In this document: piece after piece, positions 45,232 through 54,442 of the stretch
How the letters are laid out: every line of letters starts with the position of its first letter
How positions within the stretch are numbered: the stretch's first letter is position 1
NCBI RefSeq assembly: GCF_900188225.1
Contig: NZ_FZOC01000001.1
Location: 496,596 to 560,595 of the forward strand
Source of the DNA: Humidesulfovibrio mexicanus
GTDB lineage: Bacteria > Desulfobacterota > Desulfovibrionia > Desulfovibrionales > Desulfovibrionaceae
Direction: 5' to 3'
Length of the DNA stretch: 64,000 bases
Notes under the pieces: model-generated
What the model was told of the DNA's origin: nothing
Database searches by the model: none
Seen by the model: only the letters and a program-made list of their open reading frames with translations
Program-made: the position numbers and the translations under genes

Positions 45232-46362
45232 ATGTCCCGTTCCCTCATGGCGGCCTGGCTTGTATGCGTGGCGGCGCTGTGGGCCTGTGCGCCCCAGGCC
45301 AACGTTCCCCGCGTGGATGACCTGTGCGCCGATGCCGAGGCCAGGACACAGCAACGCCTGGTGCTGCAGGACCGCGTGGACAAGCTGGACCAGCTCTCGC
45401 GCGTGGCCTGGAACGTGCGCGCGAAAAACGCCGAACTCTGCGGCAACCAGGTAGTCTACGCGGTGGGGCTGACCTTCCTGGAACTGGACGATTACAAAAA
45501 AGAGCAGCGCGACATGGCCGCCGAGGTCATGGGAGTCGCCTGGCGGCCCACGGCGTTCCAGATACCGCCCGACTCCCCTGCGGCCAGGGCCGGGTTGCGC
45601 CGCGGCGACATCGTGCTCTCCATCGCCGGACGCACGCCGGAAAACAAAAAGCAGGCCCGCGAATTCCTGCACGAGGCGATCAAGGGCGGGCGAGAGGTTT
45701 CCCTGGAGGTGGAGCGCCAGGGCCAACGCATCGCCGCGACCCTCACACCCGAGCGACTGTGCGACTATCCCGCGATTCTGGGCAACAACGCCGAGGTGAA
45801 CGCCTACGCCGACGGCGACAACATCATCGTACAGATGGGCATGATGCGCTTCGTGCGCTCCGATGACGAACTTGCGGCCATCATCGGCCATGAAATGGCC
45901 CACAATACCGGCGGGCATCTCATCGCCATGCAGCGAAACGCCGTGCTCGGCCGTTTTCTGGTGGACCTGCCCGTGGCCGTGCTCACCGGCAGGAATCCCA
46001 ATGTGGGCGGGACCATCGGCAGGCAGATGTACAGCGTGGACTTCGAATTCGAGGCCGACTACGTGGGCCTCTACTACACCGCCCGCGCAGGATACGACAT
46101 CCGGCAGGTGGCCCCCATCTGGCGGCGCATGGCCCTTGATTGTCCCCAAGCCATAACCATGGACAGCAGCCACCCCAGCACCAGCAAGCGCTTTGTGGCT
46201 CTGGAGGCAGGCGCGGCGGAAATTGAACACAAGCGCACAACCGGCCAGCCATTGCGACCGGAGTTCAAGGGCAACGCGCAATCGAATCCTCCCGCCAAGG
46301 CCACGCCCGAAGAACCGCCAGCCGCCACGACCATCGCCATCCCGGCGGAGCAGGTCGAGTAG
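45232..46362 (+). CDS. M48-family metalloprotease lipoprotein with PDZ domain
   Basis: The 376-residue protein starts MSRSLMAAWLVCVAALWAC with an AxxC-type lipobox (LWAC), so it is a lipoprotein anchored in the outer or inner membrane. A PDZ-like domain spans about residues 100-185 (AARAGLRRGDIVLSIAGRTPENKKQAREF). The M48 zinc site is His220-Glu-x-x-His224 (IIGHEMAHNTGG), and the third ligand lies in FEFEADYVGLYY. Such proteases resemble BepA and Oma1 and act in envelope quality control. GGAGG precedes ATG 45232; the longer start is rejected. Confidence 0.88.
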   Translation: MSRSLMAAWLVCVAALWACAPQANVPRVDDLCADAEARTQQRLVLQDRVDKLDQLSRVAWNVRAKNAELCGNQVVYAVGLTFLELDDYKKEQRDMAAEVMGVAWRPTAFQIPPDSPAARAGLRRGDIVLSIAGRTPENKKQAREFLHEAIKGGREVSLEVERQGQRIAATLTPERLCDYPAILGNNAEVNAYADGDNIIVQMGMMRFVRSDDELAAIIGHEMAHNTGGHLIAMQRNAVLGRFLVDLPVAVLTGRNPNVGGTIGRQMYSVDFEFEADYVGLYYTARAGYDIRQVAPIWRRMALDCPQAITMDSSHPSTSKRFVALEAGAAEIEHKRTTGQPLRPEFKGNAQSNPPAKATPEEPPAATTIAIPAEQVE

Positions 46363-46390
46363 CGGCCGATCTCAGAAACAGGAATCCACC

Positions 46391-47452
46391 ATGCCCAGCA
46401 TCGGCAGCCGACTGTACCCGCTCCTGCTCGCAGCCCTGCTTGCGTCCTTTGCCATGCCGGGAAACGGTCTCGCCGCAGACATGCTCAACGAGACGGGACT
46501 CCTCGGCCTGTGGACGCCAGCGAAGCTTGCCGGGACCGACGCCGACCGTGTCGTCGGCCCTGTGGGCGAGCCAGACGCCACAGCTCCCGAGCCCCTGTCC
46601 CCCCTGCCCCCGCGGCCCGCCCCAACGCCGCGGCACATGCGCGGATGCATCCGCCGCGTGGCGCTTCCGGCGGAAAAGAAGCTCGTGGCCCTCACCTTCG
46701 ACCTCTGCGAGCGGGCCAACAATATCGCAGGGTTTGAAAACCGCATCGTGGCATTGCTGCGCCGCGAAAACGCCCGCGCCACATTCTTCGCGGGCGGCAA
46801 ATGGATGCGCTCGCACCCGGAAGCGGCAATGCAGCTCATGGCCGACCCGCGCTTCGAAATAGGCAACCACGCCTGGACTCACGGCAACCTGGCCCTCATG
46901 ACGCGGGAGGAGATCGGCAAGCAGATGTTGCTTACCGAACAGCAGCACGCCAACCTCCTGGCGGAACTCGGCGGCAAGGCCGTGACCGCTGGGCTTGCCG
47001 ACCGCATGGCCCGCGTGCCGCAGTCCCTCACGCTCATGCGCCTGCCCTATGGCCGCAGCTCGGAGCTTGCGCTGAACACCCTCGCGGACATGGGCTATGC
47101 GGTCATCCAGTGGGACGTGGAGGGCGAACGCGACGAGGAACGGCATTCCCCCCGCGAACTGGCGGACAGGATCCTCACGCTGGCGCGGCCGGGGTCCATC
47201 GTTCTGCTGCACGCCAACGCCGTGCCGCACAAGACTTACGAGCTGCTGAAGCTGCTCCTGCCCGGCCTGCGCAACAAGGGCTTCAGCACTGCCACGGTAG
47301 GCGAGCTGCTGGCCTTGGGCCGCCCCGAGGCCGTGCGCGATGGCTATTTCACTGTTCCCGGCGACAACAGCAAATACGACGCCATGTTCCCTGGCAAGGG
47401 CACCCTCAAGCCGGATCCGGCGCGCCCCTTCGTCCATGCGCCCGTTCCATGA
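46391..47452 (+). CDS. Polysaccharide deacetylase-like protein
   Basis: The 353-residue protein has a signal peptide (LYPLLLAALLASFAMPGNGLA) and a CE4/NodB-type domain. The first motif is TFDLCE (catalytic Asp104), and the metal-binding His pair is His160/His164 (NHAWTHG). The usual second aspartate of TFDDGP is absent. Other CE4 features are LMRLPYGRSS and GSIVLLHANAV. It might be a periplasmic deacetylase with an altered metal site, or a pseudoenzyme. The stop lies 94 bases upstream of the GT4 gene. Confidence 0.72.
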   Translation: MPSIGSRLYPLLLAALLASFAMPGNGLAADMLNETGLLGLWTPAKLAGTDADRVVGPVGEPDATAPEPLSPLPPRPAPTPRHMRGCIRRVALPAEKKLVALTFDLCERANNIAGFENRIVALLRRENARATFFAGGKWMRSHPEAAMQLMADPRFEIGNHAWTHGNLALMTREEIGKQMLLTEQQHANLLAELGGKAVTAGLADRMARVPQSLTLMRLPYGRSSELALNTLADMGYAVIQWDVEGERDEERHSPRELADRILTLARPGSIVLLHANAVPHKTYELLKLLLPGLRNKGFSTATVGELLALGRPEAVRDGYFTVPGDNSKYDAMFPGKGTLKPDPARPFVHAPVP

Positions 47453-47546
47453 CGGACGCGGGCTGGGGCGCGGGCTCACGCGGAATTCTCTGCGCTCCGC
47501 CAGGTCTGCGGATGACTTTCCCCCGGCCACGCGCTACACTCATTCC

Positions 47547-48728
47547 ATGAGGATCGTCGTCAACGCCCTGCCCCTGGTCAACGTGCGCACAGGCATCGGG
47601 CGCTATGTGGACATGCTCTACCGCGAACTCGCCCAGCGGCCGGGTATCGAGATCGCCTATTTCGACGGTGCGCGGGTCACGCGGGTTATTCCCGCCTCTC
47701 CAGCCTCCACTGCGGGTTGGTCGCTGCTCACCAAAGCCTTCTGGCTTCTGCCAAGCCCTGTGGCCGTGCTTATCCGGGCCATGCTGCACCATCTGCGTGA
47801 ACGCAGGTTCCTGCGCCTTTGCAAAGGGTTCGACATCTACCACGAAACCGCGCTGCTGCCCTTCCGCACGCCGCCAGGCACCAAGACCGTGCTCACCGTG
47901 CACGACCTGGGGCTGCTGCGCCATCCGCAGTGGCATCCGGCAGAGCGCGCCCGCTTCTTCGACAGGTTTTTCGTCAAGCGCCTGCCACAGGTGGACGGCT
48001 TCCTTGCCGTATCTGAGTTCACGCGCCGCGAGATGGGCGAGTTGCTGGGCATCGATCCGGGGCGGGTTGCAGTGAGCCGACTTGGCATTGACCTGAACAG
48101 CTTCAGCCGTCCAGCCCCTGACCAGATCCGGAGCGTACGGGAGCGATACTCGCTGCCGGAGCGCTATTTCCTGTTCGTGGGCTCCGGCGACCCGAGGAAA
48201 AATGTGCATCTGGTGCGCCAGGCCTTGAAGCTCGCGCCGGAACTGCCGCCATTGGCCATTGCGGGATGGTCCGGCTGGGACAACGCGCCACCAGCCGACG
48301 GGAGGGAGTTGCGCCTGGGCTATGTGGACGATGCCGACCTGCCAGCCCTGTACGCAGGGGCCCTGGCGTTTGTGTATCCCAGCCTCTACGAGGGCTTTGG
48401 CCTCCCCATCCTGGAGGCCATGGCCTGCGGCTGCCCTGTGGTCACGACAGGCTTGGCCAGCTTGCCGGAGGTGGCGGGCGACGCGGCCCTGTATCTGGAC
48501 GATCCGACGAACCCGGCCGCACTTGCCTCCTTGCTGCGGCGCCTAGACGCGGACCCGGACCTGCGCCAGGGGCTGGGAGAGGCAGGACTGGCGCAGGTGA
48601 GCAAATTCCCCTGGCGTGGCACTGCCGACGCAACGATGCGGCTGTTCAACTCGACAATGGACCGGCGCAAGGCCGAGCCTTCGGGCCAGGGGGGCGGAGT
48701 CTCATGCATGACGCGATCGAGCGCCTGA
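47547..48728 (+). CDS. Glycosyltransferase family 4
   Basis: The 393-residue GT-B protein starts MRIVVNALPLVNVRTGIGRYVDML. The acceptor-side domain contains DIYHETALLPFRTPPGTKTVLTVHDLG. The donor-side domain has the family pattern FLFVGSGDPRKNVHLVRQAL and YPSLYEGFGLPILEAMACGCPVVTT, including the catalytic E-x7-E. It probably adds a hexose or mannose-type sugar in a surface glycan. Its 3' end overlaps the next gene by 25 bases. Confidence 0.9.
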   Translation: MRIVVNALPLVNVRTGIGRYVDMLYRELAQRPGIEIAYFDGARVTRVIPASPASTAGWSLLTKAFWLLPSPVAVLIRAMLHHLRERRFLRLCKGFDIYHETALLPFRTPPGTKTVLTVHDLGLLRHPQWHPAERARFFDRFFVKRLPQVDGFLAVSEFTRREMGELLGIDPGRVAVSRLGIDLNSFSRPAPDQIRSVRERYSLPERYFLFVGSGDPRKNVHLVRQALKLAPELPPLAIAGWSGWDNAPPADGRELRLGYVDDADLPALYAGALAFVYPSLYEGFGLPILEAMACGCPVVTTGLASLPEVAGDAALYLDDPTNPAALASLLRRLDADPDLRQGLGEAGLAQVSKFPWRGTADATMRLFNSTMDRRKAEPSGQGGGVSCMTRSSA

Positions 48729-50395
48729 AGGAATACCTGCTGCGCTTCGCGCCGGTGCGCCGCGCCGTGCGCGACAGGGTGCTCCGTTCCGGCCACACGG
48801 ATTGGGGAACGCTGCTTGCCCCGGACGCAGCATACTGGCAAAAGGCCCTGTGCGAGGCCCAGGACGGCCCACATGTACTCATCCCCACCAGCGTGGGATC
48901 TAACATGGCCGCCACCACCCTGGAGGGTACGCTAGCCGCTGCCCTCACCCTGCGCGGCTGCCGCGTGTCGCTGCTGCTATGCGATGGGGTGCTCGATGCC
49001 TGCATGGCCTGCCAGCGGGAGTGGTACAGCGCGTCCTTTTCCACATCCCGGCCGCTTTCGCGTGGTTCCTGCCGCGCCTGCCTCGCACCGGCCTTGGCCA
49101 GCTACCAGGGGCTCGGCCTGTCCGTGTTGCGCTACGGAGAATTCCTTAAAACCAAAGACATAATCCGGGCCAGGGATTTGGCGCGGGACACTCCCCTTGG
49201 AGACATCGCCTCGCTCCACGTAAACGGCGTTGCAGTAGGCGAACACGCCCTGGCCGGGACCCTGCGCTTCTTCGCCCGTGGCGACCTGAACGGCGAGCCT
49301 GGCGGCGAGCCCGTGCTCCGGCAGTTCCTGCAGTCGGCCCTGACCACCTCGGCAGCCATGGAGCGCCTGCTCGTCCGTGAGCGTATTGACGCCGCCGTCT
49401 TCAACCACGGCATCTACGTCCCCCAGGGCATCGTTGGCGAAGCGCTGCGCGCACACGGCGTACCTCAGGTGAACTGGACAGCCACCTACAGACGCCAAAC
49501 CTTCGTCTTCAGCCACGGCGACACCTACCACCGCACCATGCTCACGGACCCTCCATCGCAGTGGCGGAACATGCCCTGGACCGAGACCCGTCAGCGACGG
49601 CTCCTGGACTACCTGGAAAGCAGACGGCACGGCACCGGCGACTGGATATGGTTCTTCGACAGGCCAAACTTCGCGGCGGCCGAGGCCCTGCGCCAGTTAG
49701 GCGCAAATCCCGCCCTGCCCTGCGATGGGCTTCTGACAAGCGTGGTCTGGGATGCCGTGCTGCATTACGAGTCCAACGCATTCCCCAACATGCTGGAGTG
49801 GATCGTGGCCACGGTGCACCATTATGCAGAGCATCCCGATCGCCAACTGGTGATCCGCGTGCACCCGGCCGAAATTCGCGGAACCCTGCCCTCGCGGCAG
49901 CGGGTGGATGTGGAGCTGGCACAACGCCACGGCCCCTTGCCACAAAACGTCATTCTTGTGCCGCCGGAGCATCCGGTAAGCACCTACGCCCTGCTGGAGC
50001 AGTGCCGCCGCATCCTCATCTACAACACCAAAATGGGCGTGGAACTTTCGGCCATGGGCAAACAGGTGGTGGTAGCGGGAGAGGCCTGGATACGCGGCAA
50101 GGGCTTCTCCATTGATGTGGACAGCCCAAAAAGCTACGCCAAAGCGCTCTTGGACGATGCGGTGGACGCGCCCCTGGACGAGGCGCGGCTGCTCCTGGCG
50201 CGAAAGTACGCCTACCACTTCTTTTTTGAGCGCATGGTTGAACTGCCCATGCTCCGCCCAACCGGAGGCGATCCGCAATTCCGGCTGGACATCGATTCCG
50301 TGCGGCGGCTGGCCCCCGGCCAGAACGCCAACCTGGATCTGGTCTGCCAGGGCATAGTGGAAGGCACGCCCATCCTCGCCGCCCCGGACGAATAG
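48704..50395 (+). CDS. Capsule-type GT-B protein, paralogue A
   Basis: The 563-residue protein is closely related to the convergent gene at 50421-52085. Shared segments are GEHALAG, HGIYxPQG, FSHGDTYHxTM, RxHPAExRG, VPPEHxxSTYAL and AGEAWIRGKGFS. A four-cysteine pattern in the N-terminal domain (CDGVLDAC...CRAC) is conserved in both. The C-terminal half resembles capsule polysaccharide biosynthesis (Kdo-transferase-like) proteins. Sugar substrate unknown. It starts inside the GT4 gene, ATG 48704, indicating coupling. Confidence 0.72.
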   Translation: MHDAIERLKEYLLRFAPVRRAVRDRVLRSGHTDWGTLLAPDAAYWQKALCEAQDGPHVLIPTSVGSNMAATTLEGTLAAALTLRGCRVSLLLCDGVLDACMACQREWYSASFSTSRPLSRGSCRACLAPALASYQGLGLSVLRYGEFLKTKDIIRARDLARDTPLGDIASLHVNGVAVGEHALAGTLRFFARGDLNGEPGGEPVLRQFLQSALTTSAAMERLLVRERIDAAVFNHGIYVPQGIVGEALRAHGVPQVNWTATYRRQTFVFSHGDTYHRTMLTDPPSQWRNMPWTETRQRRLLDYLESRRHGTGDWIWFFDRPNFAAAEALRQLGANPALPCDGLLTSVVWDAVLHYESNAFPNMLEWIVATVHHYAEHPDRQLVIRVHPAEIRGTLPSRQRVDVELAQRHGPLPQNVILVPPEHPVSTYALLEQCRRILIYNTKMGVELSAMGKQVVVAGEAWIRGKGFSIDVDSPKSYAKALLDDAVDAPLDEARLLLARKYAYHFFFERMVELPMLRPTGGDPQFRLDIDSVRRLAPGQNANLDLVCQGIVEGTPILAAPDE

Positions 50396-50420
50396 GGCCG
50401 GACTCGGTCCCCCCCCTTCC

Positions 50421-52085
50421 TCAGCGCGTTTCTGGCCGCAGTTCATATTCGTCGATAAATGGCCGCCCCGTGGCGATGCCCTCGCAAATGCAATCCAGCC
50501 CCGGCCAGCGGCCCGGCAGCAAATCCGTCAGGCTCTCCAGCTCCACAGAAAAGGTAAACTTCTGCGGAGAGCCGATGAACGGCAGTTCCAGCATTCTGCG
50601 GAAAAAGAAATGGAATGCATATCGTTTTGCCCTGGCCGTCTTTTCCGGGGAGAGGCGGACGCCAAGGGGCAGACTGGCGAGAATGCGGTCGTAATCCTGC
50701 GGGGAACTTGCATCCTGGGAAAAGCCCTTGCCGCGTATCCAGGCCTCTCCGGCCACGACCACGGGAATGCCAGCGGCCGAGAGTTCGATGCCGGTCTTGG
50801 TGTTGAAGATGATGACGCTGTCGCAGCGATCCATGAGCGCATAGGTGCTGGCTTGATGCTCCGGCGGCACAACGAAGACGTTGGGTGGCAGTTGGGGCGT
50901 CATGCGGCGGATCTCCTCGGCCATCTTCTGGCGTGAAGGCACCATGCCGCGCACCTCCGCCGGGTGGATGCGGATGAGCAGTTGCAGATCCGGGCGGCTG
51001 CGAAAAGCCTCCACCGTGTGCCGTACCCAGGCAAGCATACAGGGAAAAGCATTGGCTTTGTAATGTAACTGGGCGTCCCACATGACGCTGGTGAGCAGGC
51101 CGACAACCGGCCGCGACCAATCAAGTCCGAACTCCCTGGCGAAGGCATCCATGTCGTTTTCCGGCCGCTCATGGAACCAAATCCAGTCGGCGCTGCCGCA
51201 CCGCCTGCTGTCCAGGTAGTCCATAGTCAGACGCTCAAGGCGCTCCGTCCAGGGGATGGCGTCCCAGGCTTCAGCAGGCTCGCTGACCATGGTGTGGTGG
51301 TAGGTGTCGCCGTGGCTGAAGATGAATGTGTTTTTCCGGTACGAGGGGTTCCAGTTCACCACCCGCAATCCCCTGGTGCGGCAGGATTCGCCGATGACCC
51401 CTTGCGGCGAATAGATTCCATGGTGGAATATGGCCGCGTCATAGGATTCTTTGTCCAGCAGGTCGTCCATGACTGCGGCCACGCGCAGGGAGGACTCCAG
51501 AAAGCGGCGCAGAATAGCCTCGCCACAGGGTTCGCCGGACAAGTCGCCACGGCCATAGTAGCGCAGCGCCCCGGCCAGGGCGTGCTCACCTATGGCCAGC
51601 TCACCTGGACAATACCCGGGAATGTCTTCCACCGGAAGCGTATTCGCCACGGACGCCGCCCGCGCCCTGGCCGCATCGGAAAGGTGCTGGCCGAACCAGC
51701 GTACCGGCAGGCCCAAAGGCTCGAACAGGCGCTTGCCCTCCTGCACGCAGGACGGGCAGCGCAGGGTGGCGGGCATGGCCAGAAGCGCCTCTGGCTCGCA
51801 GCCGTGCAGCTTGGTCATCTGGCAGCACGGCAGAGCCGCGTCGCAGAGCAAAAACTCCACCCGCGCGCCCCGGAGGGTCAAAGCCACGGCCAGGGAGCGT
51901 TCCACCACGCAGGCGTGGTTGTAGTTGGACATGCTGGTGGCGATGAGGTAGCGCGGCCCGCTTGCCGTGCGCAGAGCCTTTGCCCAGAGGTCCATGTCTC
52001 TGGCGAGAACCTGCAGGAGTGAATCGTGCGTATTGGCAGGGATTCGGCAAGGCTTCCGGAAGCGCCTCAGGATCGATTCAATCAC
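50421..52085 (-). CDS. Capsule-type GT-B protein, paralogue B
   Basis: The 554-residue protein is a paralogue of 48704-50395, encoded convergently 25 bases away. The start is the GTG at 52085, chosen because AAGGAG lies 5 bases upstream; the ATG further up has no SD. The N-terminal region carries CDAALPCC...CPSC, equivalent to paralogue A, possibly binding a metal. The C-terminal capsule-biosynthesis motif VPPEHQASTYAL and GVELSA-type loop (TGIELSAAGIPVVVAGEAWIRG) are preserved. It would be the last gene of the minus-strand glycan operon. Confidence 0.72.
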   Translation of the reverse strand: MIESILRRFRKPCRIPANTHDSLLQVLARDMDLWAKALRTASGPRYLIATSMSNYNHACVVERSLAVALTLRGARVEFLLCDAALPCCQMTKLHGCEPEALLAMPATLRCPSCVQEGKRLFEPLGLPVRWFGQHLSDAARARAASVANTLPVEDIPGYCPGELAIGEHALAGALRYYGRGDLSGEPCGEAILRRFLESSLRVAAVMDDLLDKESYDAAIFHHGIYSPQGVIGESCRTRGLRVVNWNPSYRKNTFIFSHGDTYHHTMVSEPAEAWDAIPWTERLERLTMDYLDSRRCGSADWIWFHERPENDMDAFAREFGLDWSRPVVGLLTSVMWDAQLHYKANAFPCMLAWVRHTVEAFRSRPDLQLLIRIHPAEVRGMVPSRQKMAEEIRRMTPQLPPNVFVVPPEHQASTYALMDRCDSVIIFNTKTGIELSAAGIPVVVAGEAWIRGKGFSQDASSPQDYDRILASLPLGVRLSPEKTARAKRYAFHFFFRRMLELPFIGSPQKFTFSVELESLTDLLPGRWPGLDCICEGIATGRPFIDEYELRPETR

Positions 52086-52172
52086 ATGCACTCCTTGCCC
52101 ATGCAGTGTGGTCGCAGGGGCCAACGCCCGACAAAGCAGGCCGGGCGGGTTCGCCGGGCAGGGCCTGTCGCG

Positions 52173-54434
52173 TCATTTCCGCCCCAGGGAGGTCAGCGTT
52201 CCGATGAAGCTCTGCACGATGCACTGCACAATGTTCGGATTGATGTGGTGCGTATTCCCATCGCCGCCAAAGGTGGGGGCGGTGTTGGCTGCCAGCCACT
52301 TGGCGATCTCGAAGGAGGGCCAATAGTGCAGATTCGGCAGGCCGAGCTTCGCTATCTCGTGGCAGGCCACGCGCAGAACGGACTTGGACACGCAGTCCTC
52401 CACAACGGCCGAGGGGGAGCCAAAGGAGGCCGTGAGCGGCACCGGGGAAAGCGTGTACACAATAGTCAGCTCCGGCTTGGCGCGCTGGAGCATCTCTACG
52501 ATGTCCACAAAGTTGCGGACGTTCTCCTCCACGCTGCTCATGCGGGAAGAGAGCTCCCCGCTGCGGATGCCCTGAAGCAGGGCCTTGCCTCTGCGAAGCG
52601 TGGGGAGGTCCGTATCCTTCTCGAATACGCCGGGCGCGACGCCAAGGGTGTAGACCACGCAGCCCGCTTCCCGGATGAGCTGCCGGAACCGTTCGAATTG
52701 AACGTTGTATGCATGGACGATTTGCTCGCCGAATCCCGAATCCGGCATCTCCAGCAGAAAACGCATCACATGCCTGTTCATCAGTGTCGTGTTGATGTCC
52801 TCGGAGAACGACAGCCACTCGGAGCGAACCCCCAGCTCGGCAAGGGCGGCGCACACGCTGCGCGCAAAGCAGGATCCCAGGGTGACGACCTTCGTGTTCT
52901 TGTGGATGAAGGGCGTGATCTTCTCATACCCAGGCAGCACATACTCCCTGACCAGGGATGGCAGATCCTCGAACATGGACTGGTAGCGCGGGTAGCGGGC
53001 AACGGATTGGCCAAGGCCGCCCTTTGCAAGAAGCGACTTGTCCACACGTTTCTCAAGCTCGCGCATTTCATCGTTGCCCGTTACATTCAAGGAATACAGG
53101 CGCGCCAAGAGATTCCTTACCTCTGCCTCCTTGCCCTGCTCCGCAAGATTCAGCACCAGATTCTTCATTGTGACCACATCTTCGGGCTCGAGGGAAAGAG
53201 CCATCCGGAGGTGGCGTTCGCCTTCAACCAGCTTGCCGAACCGGGTCATGAGCAGCCCGGCGCCCTGGTGCGCCTTGCGATTCTTCGGCGCAATGTCCAA
53301 GCATTCCAGATAAACGCCGAGCGCCTCTTGCCCCCTGTTCTGTCGACGGAGCAGCCGGGCATAATGGATGAGCAGCGGAAGGGATTTGGGATCTTTCTCC
53401 AAGGCTCCGACAATTGTCTCAAGGGTGTGGTCCGTCACCGTGTTGATCTTGGGCGTAGCGGGCGGAGGCGGCGCGACAGTCGTTTCCTGGTCCGGCCTTG
53501 GAGCTTTCGCCTGCGGTCGGGCCTTGACACGGTAGGTCCAGCCATAGCGCTCCATCAGGGCGTTGAGCTCGGCAGGGTCCTGCTTCGAGTACGGAGTGCT
53601 GGACCAGCCGGTCTCGAAATGCAGGGTAACCCCAAGGCGTTGGGCGTACTCGGAGGCTGCCTCAATCTCCGCCATGGTATTGTTGTGTTCAAAAAGTATA
53701 TATTTCCAGACGATGGAGATGCCGCTGCCTGCGGCTTTCTTGGCCGCAACCAGGCGCTCCATGAACTTGAAGGCGTTCTGGATGTCGCCTCCCTTGCGGT
53801 ACCGGGAATACGACTCCTGGCAGGACCCATCGATGCCGAGCCGGATGATGTCCAGACCCGATGCCACGAGGGCTTCGGCATCGGCCTTGGGGTACACGGC
53901 ATTGGTGTCGATCTTGAGCAGAGAGTCGGGAAACACCGACTTCGTGTAGGAGATCATCCGCGACAAGTCAGGATTCATCAACGGCTCTCCGAGGCCGACC
54001 AGAATGACGGTCTGAAGCCTGATCCCCTTCTCCTTGAGGCCATCCACAAGGGCGATGTATTCATTATACGGATAATAGAGCCGCTCCGGCTTCGGAATGA
54101 TCCACTTCCCTGTGCGCCAGGCCGTGCCCGGGCAGGTTTCGCACTTGAGGTTGCAGGCGGCCGATGGCTCAAGATGCAGGACCACCGAATCGGGGTACAA
54201 GGAGATCGGCTTCTCAATCTTCCTCCACAGCTTGCCGCACTTCTGGCACTCAGGCCAGGGCAAAACCCCCTTCGCCATCTCGGAGCGTATCCTGACGAAC
54301 GCATCCGAATGGTACAAGGAAGCGAAATCCGCCCCGTTGGTCTTGCCGAAAATCCGCGTCAACCCGCCGGAACACCAGCAATGCAGGTTCCCCGTTGCCG
54401 AGATGTATGCTCCGGACATCATTGGGCAGTGCAT
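52173..54434 (-). CDS. Radical SAM - TPR - GSCFA fusion protein
   Basis: The 753-residue protein has an N-terminal SPASM-like Cys region (LHCWCSGGL...CQKCGKLW), then a radical SAM core with Cys94-x3-Cys98-x2-Cys101 (CNLKCETC) and LVGLGEPLMNPDLS. A proline-rich linker follows, then TPR-like repeats (KSLPLLIHYARLLRRQNRGQEALGVYLECL). A GSCFA domain starting near Gly520 (VVTLGSCFARSVCAALAE) ends it. GSCFA domains are found in surface-polysaccharide loci. The SPASM-like segment preceding rather than following the core is unusual. It lies 8 bases after the next gene's stop, in one operon. Confidence 0.82.
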   Translation of the reverse strand: MHCPMMSGAYISATGNLHCWCSGGLTRIFGKTNGADFASLYHSDAFVRIRSEMAKGVLPWPECQKCGKLWRKIEKPISLYPDSVVLHLEPSAACNLKCETCPGTAWRTGKWIIPKPERLYYPYNEYIALVDGLKEKGIRLQTVILVGLGEPLMNPDLSRMISYTKSVFPDSLLKIDTNAVYPKADAEALVASGLDIIRLGIDGSCQESYSRYRKGGDIQNAFKFMERLVAAKKAAGSGISIVWKYILFEHNNTMAEIEAASEYAQRLGVTLHFETGWSSTPYSKQDPAELNALMERYGWTYRVKARPQAKAPRPDQETTVAPPPPATPKINTVTDHTLETIVGALEKDPKSLPLLIHYARLLRRQNRGQEALGVYLECLDIAPKNRKAHQGAGLLMTRFGKLVEGERHLRMALSLEPEDVVTMKNLVLNLAEQGKEAEVRNLLARLYSLNVTGNDEMRELEKRVDKSLLAKGGLGQSVARYPRYQSMFEDLPSLVREYVLPGYEKITPFIHKNTKVVTLGSCFARSVCAALAELGVRSEWLSFSEDINTTLMNRHVMRFLLEMPDSGFGEQIVHAYNVQFERFRQLIREAGCVVYTLGVAPGVFEKDTDLPTLRRGKALLQGIRSGELSSRMSSVEENVRNFVDIVEMLQRAKPELTIVYTLSPVPLTASFGSPSAVVEDCVSKSVLRVACHEIAKLGLPNLHYWPSFEIAKWLAANTAPTFGGDGNTHHINPNIVQCIVQSFIGTLTSLGRK

Positions 54435-54442
54435 CTTCCACC

